Shown: positions 8,258-15,343, counted from the first letter of the stretch. The stretch: DNA of 35,932 nucleotides from Microvirga vignae (GCF_001017175.1 NZ_LCYG01000088.1:1-35932); one strand, 5' to 3'. Notes: a model not told the origin generated them from the letters alone. Made by a program: numbers and translations.

Positions 8258-8767
8258 CTAACGGTCTGCCTTCTCGCCGCTTGTGGTGAGCTCGACATAG
8301 CGCCGGGTCACCGGCTCGATCAGGCCGGCCACCGCCTGCGCCGCCTGTTCCTCCTCCTGCACCGACTGGCGGAAGGCGGAGACGTGCGCCGTCTCGCCGG
8401 CGGATTCTGCAATGGCGATCAGAGAACGGTAGGCCGCGATCTGCTCGTATTGGTAGGCATAGCCGGCATACAGGTTCTTGAGCGTCTCGTCCTGGAACAT
8501 CCCGTGCACCGTGGCCCCGACCGTGCCGGCCACGTTGGTCACCGCTTCTTTGATTGTGGCGGCGCTTTCTCCGGCGGCCTGGAGCGCCTGCTCCAGGCGT
8601 TGCAACTGCTGGCGCGTGGTCTCGATGTGCCGGTTCAGCAGCGCCGCGTAGTCCGGATACTTCTCCAGCCGGGAGACCTGGATTTCCATTTGCCGCAATC
8701 CCTGCTGTTCCATCGCATGGGTGTTGCGCAGTGCTGTGATGTAGAGCGAGCGAGCATCCGTGGTCAT
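8258..8767 (-). CDS. DUF892 (YciE/YciF-like) ferritin-like stress protein
   Basis: A 169-residue, almost entirely helical protein. It resembles the DUF892 family: a first helix LYITALRNTHAMEQQGLRQM, then a helix pair around RHIETTRQQLQRLEQAL, then YEQIAAYRSLIAIAESAGE and EEEQAAQAVAGLIEPV, with the acidic and histidine residues of a four-helix ferritin-like bundle. Members are typically induced by general or osmotic stress. AAGGAG is 7 nt before the ATG at 8767. Upstream is a GGAAC-N17-GTT element (8800-8824) that matches a sigma-EcfG promoter, which fits the family's usual regulation. It is transcribed towards the SGNH hydrolase gene, 211 nt away. Confidence 0.87.
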   Translation of the reverse strand: MTTDARSLYITALRNTHAMEQQGLRQMEIQVSRLEKYPDYAALLNRHIETTRQQLQRLEQALQAAGESAATIKEAVTNVAGTVGATVHGMFQDETLKNLYAGYAYQYEQIAAYRSLIAIAESAGETAHVSAFRQSVQEEEQAAQAVAGLIEPVTRRYVELTTSGEKADR

Positions 8768-8799
8768 GACCGAGCTCCTTCGGGATTGAATGCGAGGAC

Positions 8800-8824
8800 A
8801 ACATCCATGCTCTCGCCATGTTCC
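8800..8824 (-). promoter_or_regulatory. Sigma-EcfG-like promoter of the DUF892 gene
   Basis: On the minus strand GGAAC (8824-8820) is followed after exactly 17 nt by GTT (8802-8800; TGTT if one more base is counted). The general-stress sigma factor EcfG of alphaproteobacteria recognises GGAAC-N16/17-CGTT. The predicted start lies about 25 nt before the ATG at 8767. Confidence 0.7.
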
Positions 8825-8862
8825 TGGCCGCAGGACCGGCCCTTTGTCGGGGCATGCCGCTT

Positions 8863-9141
8863 TCATCCCAACCCGAGAACGCCCTTGCCGAGATGGGAGA
8901 TCAGCCCGGAGACCAGCGCCTCGTCCCAGTGGTTGAGAGATCGAGCAAGCGGAATCTCACGAGACTGAAGGGCAACGACAACGCAAGCCCCCGCTGTGAG
9001 GGTTGTAAAGTCAAAGAACAGGTTCGGACCTCCTGACGCGATCTGGACACTGCAGACGATCAGGAACACGACAAGCTTGAGACCGAAGCGGGTGACCACG
9101 CACCACGAACAGTCACGGGAGCGCTGGGTGATCGGGTCCAT
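8863..9141 (-). CDS. Small membrane protein
   Basis: A protein of 92 residues of unknown function. Two hydrophobic segments are seen: residues 20-36 (FGLKLVVFLIVCSVQIA) and 43-60 (FFDFTTLTAGACVVVAL). The end has LNHWDEALVSGLISHLGKG, a motif I associate with small uncharacterised proteins of Methylobacteriaceae. The ATG at 9141 is only 3 nt past the stop of the receiver gene upstream on the same strand, so the two are very likely co-transcribed and translationally coupled. Confidence 0.65.
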   Translation of the reverse strand: MDPITQRSRDCSWCVVTRFGLKLVVFLIVCSVQIASGGPNLFFDFTTLTAGACVVVALQSREIPLARSLNHWDEALVSGLISHLGKGVLGLG

Positions 9142-9144
9142 GGC

Positions 9145-9531
9145 TTACCCTGCCGACGGATGCGGGCCCATGGCCCCGATCAGCTTCCGGAGTTCGCCGA
9201 TGAGCCGGGCGGGCAGCACGGGCTTGGAGAGTGCGATCAGGTCGGGATGGCGCTGGCGGACATCCTCCGGAACCACACTCCCCGTGTAGACCACAGTCGG
9301 GATGCCGCGGGCGTTGAGCGCCTCCAGCACTGGCGTCACGGAACCGTCACTGAGGTTCACATCGAGCAGGGCGGCATCGAGAGATGGATCGGTCTTGATC
9401 AGCTGGCGCGCCTCACGAACGGAGGAAGCCGGTCCGACCGGCACCCCTTCGGCCTCGGTCAGCAGTTCGCAGAGGCTCTCCGCCACGAGTGCCTCATCTT
9501 CCACGACCAGCACATGGCATCCTGTCAGCAT
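9145..9531 (-). CDS. Single-domain response regulator
   Basis: A free-standing receiver of 128 residues with no output domain. Visible features are the acidic pair in VLVVEDEALVAESL, the phosphorylatable Asp in AALLDVNLSDGSV, the Thr of VVYTGS and the Lys of ALSKPVLPARL. Receivers of this kind are usual partners of HWE kinases, so the kinase at 3556-5577 is a natural candidate partner (inference). AAGGAG lies 8 nt before the ATG at 9531; an upstream in-frame ATG at 9654 would add an unstructured leader and is rejected. A sigma-EcfG-like promoter (9560-9584) sits just upstream, so expression is probably tied to general stress. The small membrane protein follows in the same operon. Confidence 0.88.
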   Translation of the reverse strand: MLTGCHVLVVEDEALVAESLCELLTEAEGVPVGPASSVREARQLIKTDPSLDAALLDVNLSDGSVTPVLEALNARGIPTVVYTGSVVPEDVRQRHPDLIALSKPVLPARLIGELRKLIGAMGPHPSAG

Positions 9532-9559
9532 CGCCCCTACTCCTTGCACGACGCCAGCA

Positions 9560-9584
9560 AACAAGCGGGCTGATCGAATGTTCC
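9560..9584 (-). promoter_or_regulatory. Sigma-EcfG-like promoter of the receiver operon
   Basis: On the minus strand GGAAC (9584-9580), 17 nt, then GTT (9562-9560), again TGTT when extended by one base. It is the same architecture as at 8800-8824. The ATG it would serve is at 9531. Confidence 0.7.
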
Positions 9585-9735
9585 TGTTGGTGGGGCTCTG
9601 ACACCGCTCCGTGCCATTCGTGCGCCATGCTCCGGCGTGAGAAACTCCAGCCACGTTTCACTTGAGTGAATGAGTGGATGCTGGGCCAAGGTCAAGCTCG
9701 TGTGTGATGATGCTTGCGCATCCATCTTCCCGGCG

Positions 9736-9770
9736 AGAGCTCTGTCGGCTGCCTCCTCCGACAGAGCTCT
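9736..9770. promoter_or_regulatory. Perfect 13-bp hairpin with a CCUCCU loop in the leader of a receiver gene
   Basis: AGAGCTCTGTCGG (9736-9748) is exactly complementary to CCGACAGAGCTCT (9758-9770), with the 9-nt loop CTGCCTCCT. In the plus-strand RNA the loop has the anti-Shine-Dalgarno sequence CCUCCU. It ends 32 nt before the receiver gene at 9803. No T-run follows, so it is unlikely to be an ordinary terminator. It could be a leader structure or part of a small RNA. Confidence 0.65.
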
Positions 9771-9802
9771 TCCTGTCGTGGAACAACGCGAGAGTTGATG
9801 TG

Positions 9803-10165
9803 ATGAGTGTTCCCTGTTGCATGATCGTTGAAGACCAGGCGCTGATCGGCATGTCCCTTGAGGCGTACCTGGAAGATGCCGGGTTCGCCATAGCTGGACC
9901 GTTCCTGACCTGCGCCGATGCTCTGCAATGGCTGGAGCACAATACGCCACAGGTGGCGGTGCTGGACATGTCACTGCGGGACGGCACCGCTCTGCCGATT
10001 GCGCATGCGCTGAAGGAGCGCAACACGCCCTTCGCCGTCTACTCGGGCCTGCCATTCACCGCCGGTCTGCCCGCCGAACTCCAAGGCGTGCCCTGGCTGG
10101 AAAAGCCGGTCCCGCGGGAGGAGCTGACCCAGGTCATTACCCGCCTTGGACGCCCCACCTCCTGA
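9803..10165 (+). CDS. Single-domain response regulator
   Basis: A second complete free-standing receiver, 120 residues. It has CCMIVEDQALIGMSLEAYL (acidic pair E/D), VAVLDMSLRDGTAL with the phosphorylatable Asp, FAVYSGLP with Ser in place of Thr, and WLEKPVPREELTQ with the Lys. It is divergent from the other receiver gene and its leader holds the 13-bp hairpin. The ATG at 9803 has no strong ribosome binding site; the two nearest purine stretches (GCGAG and GATGTG) are weak, which together with the hairpin suggests controlled translation. A longer frame starting at 9674 would include the hairpin and is unlikely to be translated. Confidence 0.85.
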   Translation: MSVPCCMIVEDQALIGMSLEAYLEDAGFAIAGPFLTCADALQWLEHNTPQVAVLDMSLRDGTALPIAHALKERNTPFAVYSGLPFTAGLPAELQGVPWLEKPVPREELTQVITRLGRPTS

Positions 10166-10174
10166 AGGCAGTCG

Positions 10175-10191
10175 GGCCCGACACACGGGCC
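10175..10191. terminator. Short GC hairpin after the receiver gene
   Basis: GGCCCG and CGGGCC are separated by 5 nt and lie 10 nt past the stop codon of the receiver gene. No T-run follows. It may end transcription weakly or protect the 3' end. Confidence 0.3.
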
Positions 10192-10222
10192 GCAACTGAA
10201 CCCCGACGGGTTAGGAGAGCCG

Positions 10223-10555
10223 ATGCTTAATGTTGAGATCGGCGGCATCCCGATTGCAGTTACGAATGCGGAGGAAGCCCAGGCGCTGGAGGTCTTTGCG
10301 AGCGAGGAGTTCAAGCAGGACCTGATGGCGATGACCAGTGACGGCACGCCGCTGTGAGACGGAAAGGCGCCTCTGACCGTCCGGTCTGCGTACCGGCATG
10401 AGATTGCCATCTTTGAAGCCCCTGACCCGGATGTGGATGACTTCGATGACGAGGCGGAAGACGACGGCGTATTCGTGACCTTCCTCGTGTCGATTGACCA
10501 TGACCGCGAGGAGGCATCGACCGCTGCACCGGAACTTCGGGGCTCACAAGCCTAG
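10223..10555 (+). pseudogene. Small acidic protein gene interrupted by an in-frame TGA
   Basis: From the ATG at 10223 (AGGAG 6 nt upstream) the frame reads 44 residues (MLNVEIGGIPIAVTNAEEAQ onward) and meets TGA at 10355. The same frame then continues with good coding character for 65 more residues to TAG at 10553: DGKAPLTVRSAYRHEI, then an acidic run PDPDVDDFDDEAEDD, then GVFVTFLVSIDHD. A single TGG to TGA change (Trp45) would explain it. Function is unknown. A sequencing error or recent mutation is most likely; read-through is possible but not indicated, since nothing resembling a selenocysteine context was looked for successfully. Confidence 0.65.
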
Positions 10556-10569
10556 GCCAACTTTGCGCC

Positions 10570-10821
10570 TCATGAAATCGATGGTGACCGGACTAGCTCG
10601 GTATCCGCGTGAAAACGCACGGTTGTGAATTCCTGGCCGCTTTCGTCGGTAACCTCAATCGTCACTGCCTCCCGCACCACGCTGGCCGAGAGATCCGCCC
10701 AAAACTGCTCGGCGACCTGCCGCGCGTGGCCGCAGGCGGCTTCAAGGTCAGGAAAACTCTGACCTTCATCGTCCTGCATAAAGCATATTCCGCTGTAGGC
10801 ATTGAAGAAGTAACGCGGCAT
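10570..10821 (-). CDS. DUF6894 family protein
   Basis: An 83-residue protein that starts with the family signature MPRYFFNAYSG, continues with DDEGQSFPDLEAACGHA and ends with a strand VTIEVTDESGQEFTTVRF. The family is common and multi-copy in Methylobacterium, Microvirga and Bradyrhizobium, and its function is unknown. It converges on the broken gene at 10223-10555, leaving 14 nt between their ends. No sigma-EcfG-type element was found upstream. Confidence 0.85.
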   Translation of the reverse strand: MPRYFFNAYSGICFMQDDEGQSFPDLEAACGHARQVAEQFWADLSASVVREAVTIEVTDESGQEFTTVRFHADTELVRSPSIS

Positions 10822-11046
10822 GGCAACACCGAAGGAGACAAGATAATCCTATGGCTAATTGCTTGGTCAGCACCCGCGACCACACATGTTAATCGCCCGT
10901 GTAGATTGTGGAGTTCTTTGAAAGCATTCTGACGTGCAGCTGATCGCGCGAAGATCCTTGGAAGGTCTCTTTCAGGTCAAACTTTCACATTCGGGCTGTT
11001 CAACGAACGTCAGCTCTGACCAGCCAAAGTTGACCAAGCTCTTTGG

Positions 11047-11860
11047 GGCATCGTCAACTTAACGAGGCAGTGATCTAGGCGTGGCAGATGTGAGGGATGA
11101 AGCCGACCCGTAATCCCCGCTATACCCGACACCGCTTCCCGCCTGAAGTGATCAGCCATGCCATCTGGTTATACCTCCGGTTCCCACTCAGCCTGCGAAT
11201 GGTCGAGAAAATGCTGACCGCAAGAAGAATTGAGGTCAGCCACGAGACCGTCCGACAATCGGCGCTGAAGATCGGTCAAGCCTTTGCCAACCAGATCCGT
11301 AGGCGCCTTCCGGCAGCCGGCGACAAGTGGCACTTAGACGAGGTCGTCATCAGCATTTCTGGTCAGAAGCACTGGTTGTGGCGGGCCGTCGACCAGCATG
11401 GGATAGTACTCGACATTCTGGTTCAGAGCCGCCGCAATGCCCAAGCGGCCAAGCGCCTGTTGCGCAAGCTGCTCAAGAAGCAAGGGATAGTCCCGCGCGT
11501 GATGATCACCGACAAGTTGCCTAGCTATGCCGCCGCAAAGAGAGCTATGATGCCTGGCGTAGAGCATCGGCAACATCGAGGCCTGAACAATCGCGCAGAA
11601 AACAGTCATTAACCGGCGCGACGACGGGAGCGCATCATGAAGCGCTTCAGATCAGCCGGGCAGGCGCAACGCTTCCTTTCTGTCCACGATCAGGTTGGAA
11701 ACCTCTTCCGCCATCCTGCCAACACCAACGCCGCTGGCTGTCGCAAGTCCCGAGCACAGGCATTTATGACTTGGGCCGAGGTGGCTGGCGTCGCCGCGGG
11801 CTTCTGATCTGACGATCGAGCAGGGGCCGACTTGTTTCATGCCAATAAGTTGACGATACC
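11047..11860 (+). mobile_element. IS6-family insertion sequence, 814 bp
   Basis: The ends are a 15-bp inverted repeat: GGCATCGTCAACTTA (11047-11061) on the left and the complement of GGTATCGTCAACTTA (11846-11860) on the right, 14 of 15 identical. The single transposase frame is on the plus strand. The 8-bp sequences just outside the ends (CTCTTTGG and GATCGCAC) do not match, so there is no target duplication: the copy probably arose by recombination or a deletion adjacent to it. A cut-off reading frame starts directly at the right end. Confidence 0.85.
11097..11807 (+). pseudogene. IS6-family transposase with a nonsense mutation
   Basis: The DDE transposase is recognisable throughout: FPPEVISHAIWLYLRFPLSL near the start, the first Asp in WHLDEVVISI, the second in MITDKLPSY, and the Glu in NNRAENSH. 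At 11610 a TAA interrupts the frame where relatives have Gln (CAA). The same frame then continues with PARRRERIMKRFRSAGQAQ and FLSVHDQVGNLF to a natural stop at 11805. So one C to T change has removed the last 65 residues. All three catalytic residues precede the stop, but the C-terminal part is normally needed. Confidence 0.85.
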
Positions 11861-11988
11861 GATCGCACTATCAACGCTTTCAGGAACTGTATGAACCGGC
11901 TCGCCGAATGCTGGATCAGGCAAAGGCGGAAGGGCTGACGATCACACAAATTTTGGATCGCTACGCTCCCCTGAAGAATCCAGAGTGA
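11861..11988 (+). pseudogene. C-terminal fragment of an unidentified gene cut by the IS6 element
   Basis: Directly outside the right IS end a clean frame runs to TGA at 11986: HYQRFQELYEPARRMLDQAK, then AEGLTITQILDRYAPLKNPE. It is amphipathic and helical and has good codon use, but no start. It is probably the 3' end of a gene whose 5' part was lost on the other side of the element. I do not recognise the family. Confidence 0.5.
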
Positions 11989-12115
11989 AGCGAAGATGGG
12001 CGCCCGGCTGAAAGGTGGCAGAGGCATTAAGCGATTGAGCACGGTCGATTTCGGCTGAGTTCCAGAGTTGGCGGCAGTCGTTCTCAAATCAGGATTATCT
12101 AAGGCGGATTGATGC

Positions 12116-12203
12116 AGTGATCCGAGTGCAAGTGGAAGGGGTTATTGTATCAGCGTTGTATCACTCGGACTCTGCATGGCAGGGCTCTAGTGATCCAACC
12201 CCT
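12116..12203. repeat. Nested short direct and inverted repeats
   Basis: AGTGATCC occurs directly repeated at 12116-12123 and 12189-12196. TCCGAGTG (12121-12128) is inverted as CACTCGGA (12162-12169). AGGGGTT (12137-12143) is inverted as AACCCCT (12197-12203). Such clustering just beside a tRNA 3' fragment is reminiscent of recombinase arm sites. This is inference. Confidence 0.4.
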
Positions 12204-12233
12204 GCAATTCACTGAAAATATTTGAAGGAAAGT

Positions 12234-12288
12234 TGGAGCGGGCCATGGGAATCGAACCCACGACATTCAGCTTAGGAAGCTGATGCTC
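12234..12288 (-). tRNA. 3' fragment of a tRNA-Arg(CCT)-like gene
   Basis: On the minus strand the anticodon arm TCAGC-TTCCTAA-GCTGA, the T arm GTGGG-TTCGATT-CCCAT, the acceptor strand GGCCCGC, the discriminator T and CCA are all intact. The 5' half is not: the sequence upstream has no strand able to pair with GGCCCGC and the D arm is scrambled. Only the 3' part is left, as left behind when an element integrates into a tRNA gene. It is very unlikely to make a functional tRNA. The anticodon reading CCT is taken from the 7-nt loop. Confidence 0.65.
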
Positions 12289-12319
12289 CCCTACTTGAGG
12301 CTGCACAAGCAGGGCTTCC

Positions 12320-12577
12320 TCACCCCGGCTGTTCCTTCGTCTTCCTCGTATTCGTCATACCTGTACGACGTGCGACCTCAACGGCTACCTCTGACCAGAA
12401 TCGGCAGCCTGCCTCGCTCCCTCGGCTGAGACAGTACTCCGCCTGCTCCCGCGCGCGCTCGTACGCAGCCCTCCCCTCATACGCAATCAGAGACACGGCC
12501 TCGTACTCGATCACTGTGAGATCGGCGGGAGGCCGTCGGAGAAACCATTGTCGGATGCGATGAAGGAGTCTGAGCAT
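12320..12577 (-). CDS. Small conserved hypothetical protein
   Basis: An 85-residue protein of unknown function. The N-terminus is basic and aromatic (MLRLLHRIRQWFLRR), followed by two helices: EYEAVSLIAYEGRAAYERA and REQAEYCLSRGSEAGCRFW, and then SEVAVEVARRTG. The last motif and overall pattern are familiar from small proteins of Methylobacteriaceae plasmids and chromosomes. GAGGA lies 7 nt before the ATG, within a near-palindrome GAGGATCTCCTC. Confidence 0.65.
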   Translation of the reverse strand: MLRLLHRIRQWFLRRPPADLTVIEYEAVSLIAYEGRAAYERAREQAEYCLSRGSEAGCRFWSEVAVEVARRTGMTNTRKTKEQPG

Positions 12578-12919
12578 GAGGAGATCCTCGTTTCCGATGG
12601 CGGGTCAAACAAGCGAGCATCCTGTCGCATTCACTTCAGGCAACCATGCATCCAGCCGTGGTTACGATTGTTGATTGGAGTAAGGCCCATCTCGGTCAGG
12701 GCCAGAGCGGGCCTGTTCAAGGGACGATCTGCAGTGGGTTCTAGAACACTGCAGATCAGAGCCCCGGCAGCTGTTTTTCCCCTGGTCCCCAAGGTACAGT
12801 GGGTCGCTAGCTTCGCCCGAGCGCTGATATGGCGGCTCCGCCTTTGTCTGGAAAGAGATCTGCGATTGACCATCTCGCCACAGCGCCGCAGTCATTGACG
12901 GGCTCCAACCCTGGGGATA
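12578..12919. other. Intergenic region upstream of topoisomerase III
   Basis: No convincing gene is seen in this 342-bp stretch. It holds the interrupted palindrome 12726-12757 and must contain the divergent promoters for the small minus-strand gene and the topoisomerase gene. Three overlapping frames of 80-116 codons have no ribosome binding site. Confidence 0.45.
12726..12757. promoter_or_regulatory. 32-bp interrupted palindrome
   Basis: GATCTGCAGTG (12726-12736) is the exact inverse complement of CACTGCAGATC (12747-12757). The centre contains a second palindrome, GTTCTAGAAC. It lies 163 nt before the topoisomerase start. Candidate roles are a repressor operator, a resolution site or a nicking site. 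T5 and C4 appear 18 nt further on but not directly after the stem, so it does not read as a standard terminator. Confidence 0.55.
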
Positions 12920-15343
12920 ATGTTCTCTTTTCGTTCCGATCAAACTGCCCGGGTCATGACCGCTCCATCAGCATCCCGCACGCTGTTCTTCTTCGAGAAA
13001 CCCTCGGCCATGCGCCAGCTGCAGCGGTTCTTCAAATCGCCTACGACCATCTGCGTCTCAGCCGAGGGCCATCTCCTGGTGGCCGAGGAGCCCGGCAACG
13101 TGCGGGACGAATGGAAGTCCTGGCGTTTCGACACGCTCCCGATCGTACTCGAGCGTATCCCTGTCACCTACGGCACCAATCGCTCCGGCCAGTCGCACAA
13201 GCCCAAGGTCGAGGCGATCAAGCAGGCTCTTGAGGGCGTGGAGCGGGTCATCATTGCCACTGATCCGGGCCGGGAAGGTTCGATGATTGCCTGGGAGGTG
13301 CTCGAGCATCTTGGCTATCGGGGTCGGATAGACCGTCTGAAGCTCGGCGCCCTCGACGAGGTCTCGATCAGACGCGCCTTCGCAGCAATGGCTAAGGAGC
13401 CCGACTCGGGTGAGCGGGATTATGCGGCCTATCTTGAAGCCCTGTGTCGCCAATACGAGGATTACCATCTCGGCCTCAACGGCACCCGCGCCATCTCCCT
13501 GCGGCTGCGTCCACCTGCGTTCCGTGAGCCTTGGCGCTTTGGTGGCGTGCAGACCCCGACCCTTGCGATCCTGGCTGACCTGGAGAAACGCATCCGCGAC
13601 TTCGTCCCGCAGGACTATTTCAAGATTGCTCTGACTGCCGCGACGGGCGGTGGAGCCGAGATTACCCTCTGGCATGCCCCCAAGGACAAGATCCTCGACA
13701 GACAGGTTGCCGAGATGATCCAGCAGGCAGCCGTCTCCTGGTCGGGGCCCCTTAGCGTCGAGCAGAAGGACGTGCGCCGGTCGCCCCCTCGCCTGTTCTC
13801 GAAAGACGCCCTCGCCCGCCGCTGCGCCAAGCGATTTGGCTGGGATCCGCAGCACACGGCAAAACTCGCCCAGGACCTCTATGATCAGGGATACTTGACC
13901 TATCCCCGCACCGAGTCCGAGCATCTACCCGAGAGCCAGTTCGGTGATGCCAGCGCAGTGATTGCAAGCGTCGTCGGGATCCTAACGGAACTCGCCGGCC
14001 TCGTGCCAGCCGCAGGTGATCTTGTGTTCCGCAAGGGCAACAAGGGCCATTACGTCAAGGATCCCGGTGAGCACCACGCCATCGTGCCACTGCGCAAGGT
14101 GCCTCAGCCGGGGAGCATCAGCGGGGATCATCTCCGCCTCTGGGAGTTGGTGGCCAAGAGCTTCCTGGCCGCGCATCTCCCCGACGGCATCGATGCTCGG
14201 ACCACGGTCGCTGCGCAGGTGCCGACGCCACTTGGCCCCAAGCGGTTTTCGATCAGCGGTAGCGTGATCAGGTCACCGGGCTGGCGCGCCGTCTATGGGG
14301 CCGAGGCTGACGAGGAGAATGAGGCTGTTCCGGGCAAGGTCAAGCCGGACGAGGAGCCCACCACTGGCCGCTTACCGCCCATCCGTGACAGCGAGCCTGG
14401 CAAAGCAAGTGATGCCCGGATCGAGACAGCCAAAACCGAGCCGCCGCGTCGGATCACGCGCGGCGAGCTGCCGGTCGTGATGGGCCGCCTCATCGATCAG
14501 GTGGAAGACCCTGCTCTCAAGGCCGCTCTGGAAAATCCGGTGAACCCGAATGAGCCCAAGGGTCTTGGGACAGCGGCGACGCGTGACACCATCCTGCCGA
14601 AGCTCCAGAAAAGCCAGTATGTCGACCTGCTGAAGGGCAAAGATCCGCCAATCCAGGTAACGGAGGTCGGGCTCGCTTTCATTGCAGCCGTTCGCCGCGT
14701 CTTTCCCAGTTACGGCGATCCTGTCGGGCGAGCGATGTTCGAGGCCGACTTAGCGGAGATCGGGCGTGCCGTCACACGGAATGAGGCCATTCGGCGAGCC
14801 GCATCCTATCAGGAGCGGACGCGTGCCCGCGTGCAGGAACTAATCGGAGCCATCGCCCAGTCACAAACTGTTGCCGTTGATCCGACAGCGGTCCCAGCGA
14901 CTACCGCCCCGGCCGGGCAGCCGCCAACCAAGGCCATGATTGCCTTCGCTACCTCACTTGCAGCACGGAAAGGGGTGAAGCTGCCTCGTGGTCTGAAGAG
15001 CAATGGCGCCATTTGCCGGGCTTTCCTGGACCAGCATGCGCCGGCACGATCGTCCGAACCAGGAGAACACAGGCCTCAGAATGGCTCCCGCCCTCCGACT
15101 GAGGCGATGGTGCGCTATGCACGGGCCTTGGCCCAAGAGTATGGCATCGAGTGTCCACCAGAGATCACGACGGACTTTGCAGCCTGCAGGGCTTTTCTCG
15201 ACGCGCATGCCTCACGCAAGGCAGCCAAATCAAAGGACAGGAATGGAACGATGGTCCGCAAAGGCCGATCACCTGCTACCAGAACCGGATCGCCCCGCGG
15301 CCGTACACGAGTGCGCCCTGCAAATCCTGCTCACCCGACTTGA
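12920..15343 (+). CDS. topB: Divergent DNA topoisomerase III (type IA)
   Basis: An 807-residue type IA topoisomerase, which relaxes or decatenates DNA through a 5' phosphotyrosine link. The TOPRIM domain comes first: Glu26 in FFEKPSA is the usual N-terminal acid. The next motif, normally DxDREGE, is here DPGREGS (115-121), so the second Asp and the last Glu are lost. The cleavage motif is GYLTYPRTES with Tyr328 and Arg330, and a GGVQTPTLAILAD motif (208-220) is typical of TopB. Two tandem 39-residue repeats close the protein (669-707 and 726-764; TKAMIAFATSLAARKGV and TEAMVRYARALAQEYGI), and no zinc fingers are seen. TopB on mobile DNA usually goes with plasmid or ICE transfer modules. GGGGA precedes the ATG at 12920; an ATG at 12956 has no such site. 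Confidence 0.88.
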   Translation: MFSFRSDQTARVMTAPSASRTLFFFEKPSAMRQLQRFFKSPTTICVSAEGHLLVAEEPGNVRDEWKSWRFDTLPIVLERIPVTYGTNRSGQSHKPKVEAIKQALEGVERVIIATDPGREGSMIAWEVLEHLGYRGRIDRLKLGALDEVSIRRAFAAMAKEPDSGERDYAAYLEALCRQYEDYHLGLNGTRAISLRLRPPAFREPWRFGGVQTPTLAILADLEKRIRDFVPQDYFKIALTAATGGGAEITLWHAPKDKILDRQVAEMIQQAAVSWSGPLSVEQKDVRRSPPRLFSKDALARRCAKRFGWDPQHTAKLAQDLYDQGYLTYPRTESEHLPESQFGDASAVIASVVGILTELAGLVPAAGDLVFRKGNKGHYVKDPGEHHAIVPLRKVPQPGSISGDHLRLWELVAKSFLAAHLPDGIDARTTVAAQVPTPLGPKRFSISGSVIRSPGWRAVYGAEADEENEAVPGKVKPDEEPTTGRLPPIRDSEPGKASDARIETAKTEPPRRITRGELPVVMGRLIDQVEDPALKAALENPVNPNEPKGLGTAATRDTILPKLQKSQYVDLLKGKDPPIQVTEVGLAFIAAVRRVFPSYGDPVGRAMFEADLAEIGRAVTRNEAIRRAASYQERTRARVQELIGAIAQSQTVAVDPTAVPATTAPAGQPPTKAMIAFATSLAARKGVKLPRGLKSNGAICRAFLDQHAPARSSEPGEHRPQNGSRPPTEAMVRYARALAQEYGIECPPEITTDFAACRAFLDAHASRKAAKSKDRNGTMVRKGRSPATRTGSPRGRTRVRPANPAHPT

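Noticed and set aside
9780..9796. GGAAC followed by GTT upstream of the receiver gene at 9803
   Set aside because: The spacing is only about 9 nt, not the 16-17 nt needed for a sigma-EcfG promoter.
11039..11868. 8-bp target-site duplication for the first IS6 element
   Set aside because: The flanks CTCTTTGG and GATCGCAC do not match. The second element (flanks TCGATGAC and GTCTGCTC) does not have one either.
12234..12320. A complete tRNA gene
   Set aside because: The acceptor 5' strand and D arm are missing; only the 3' part is conserved. The same holds at 17686-17738.
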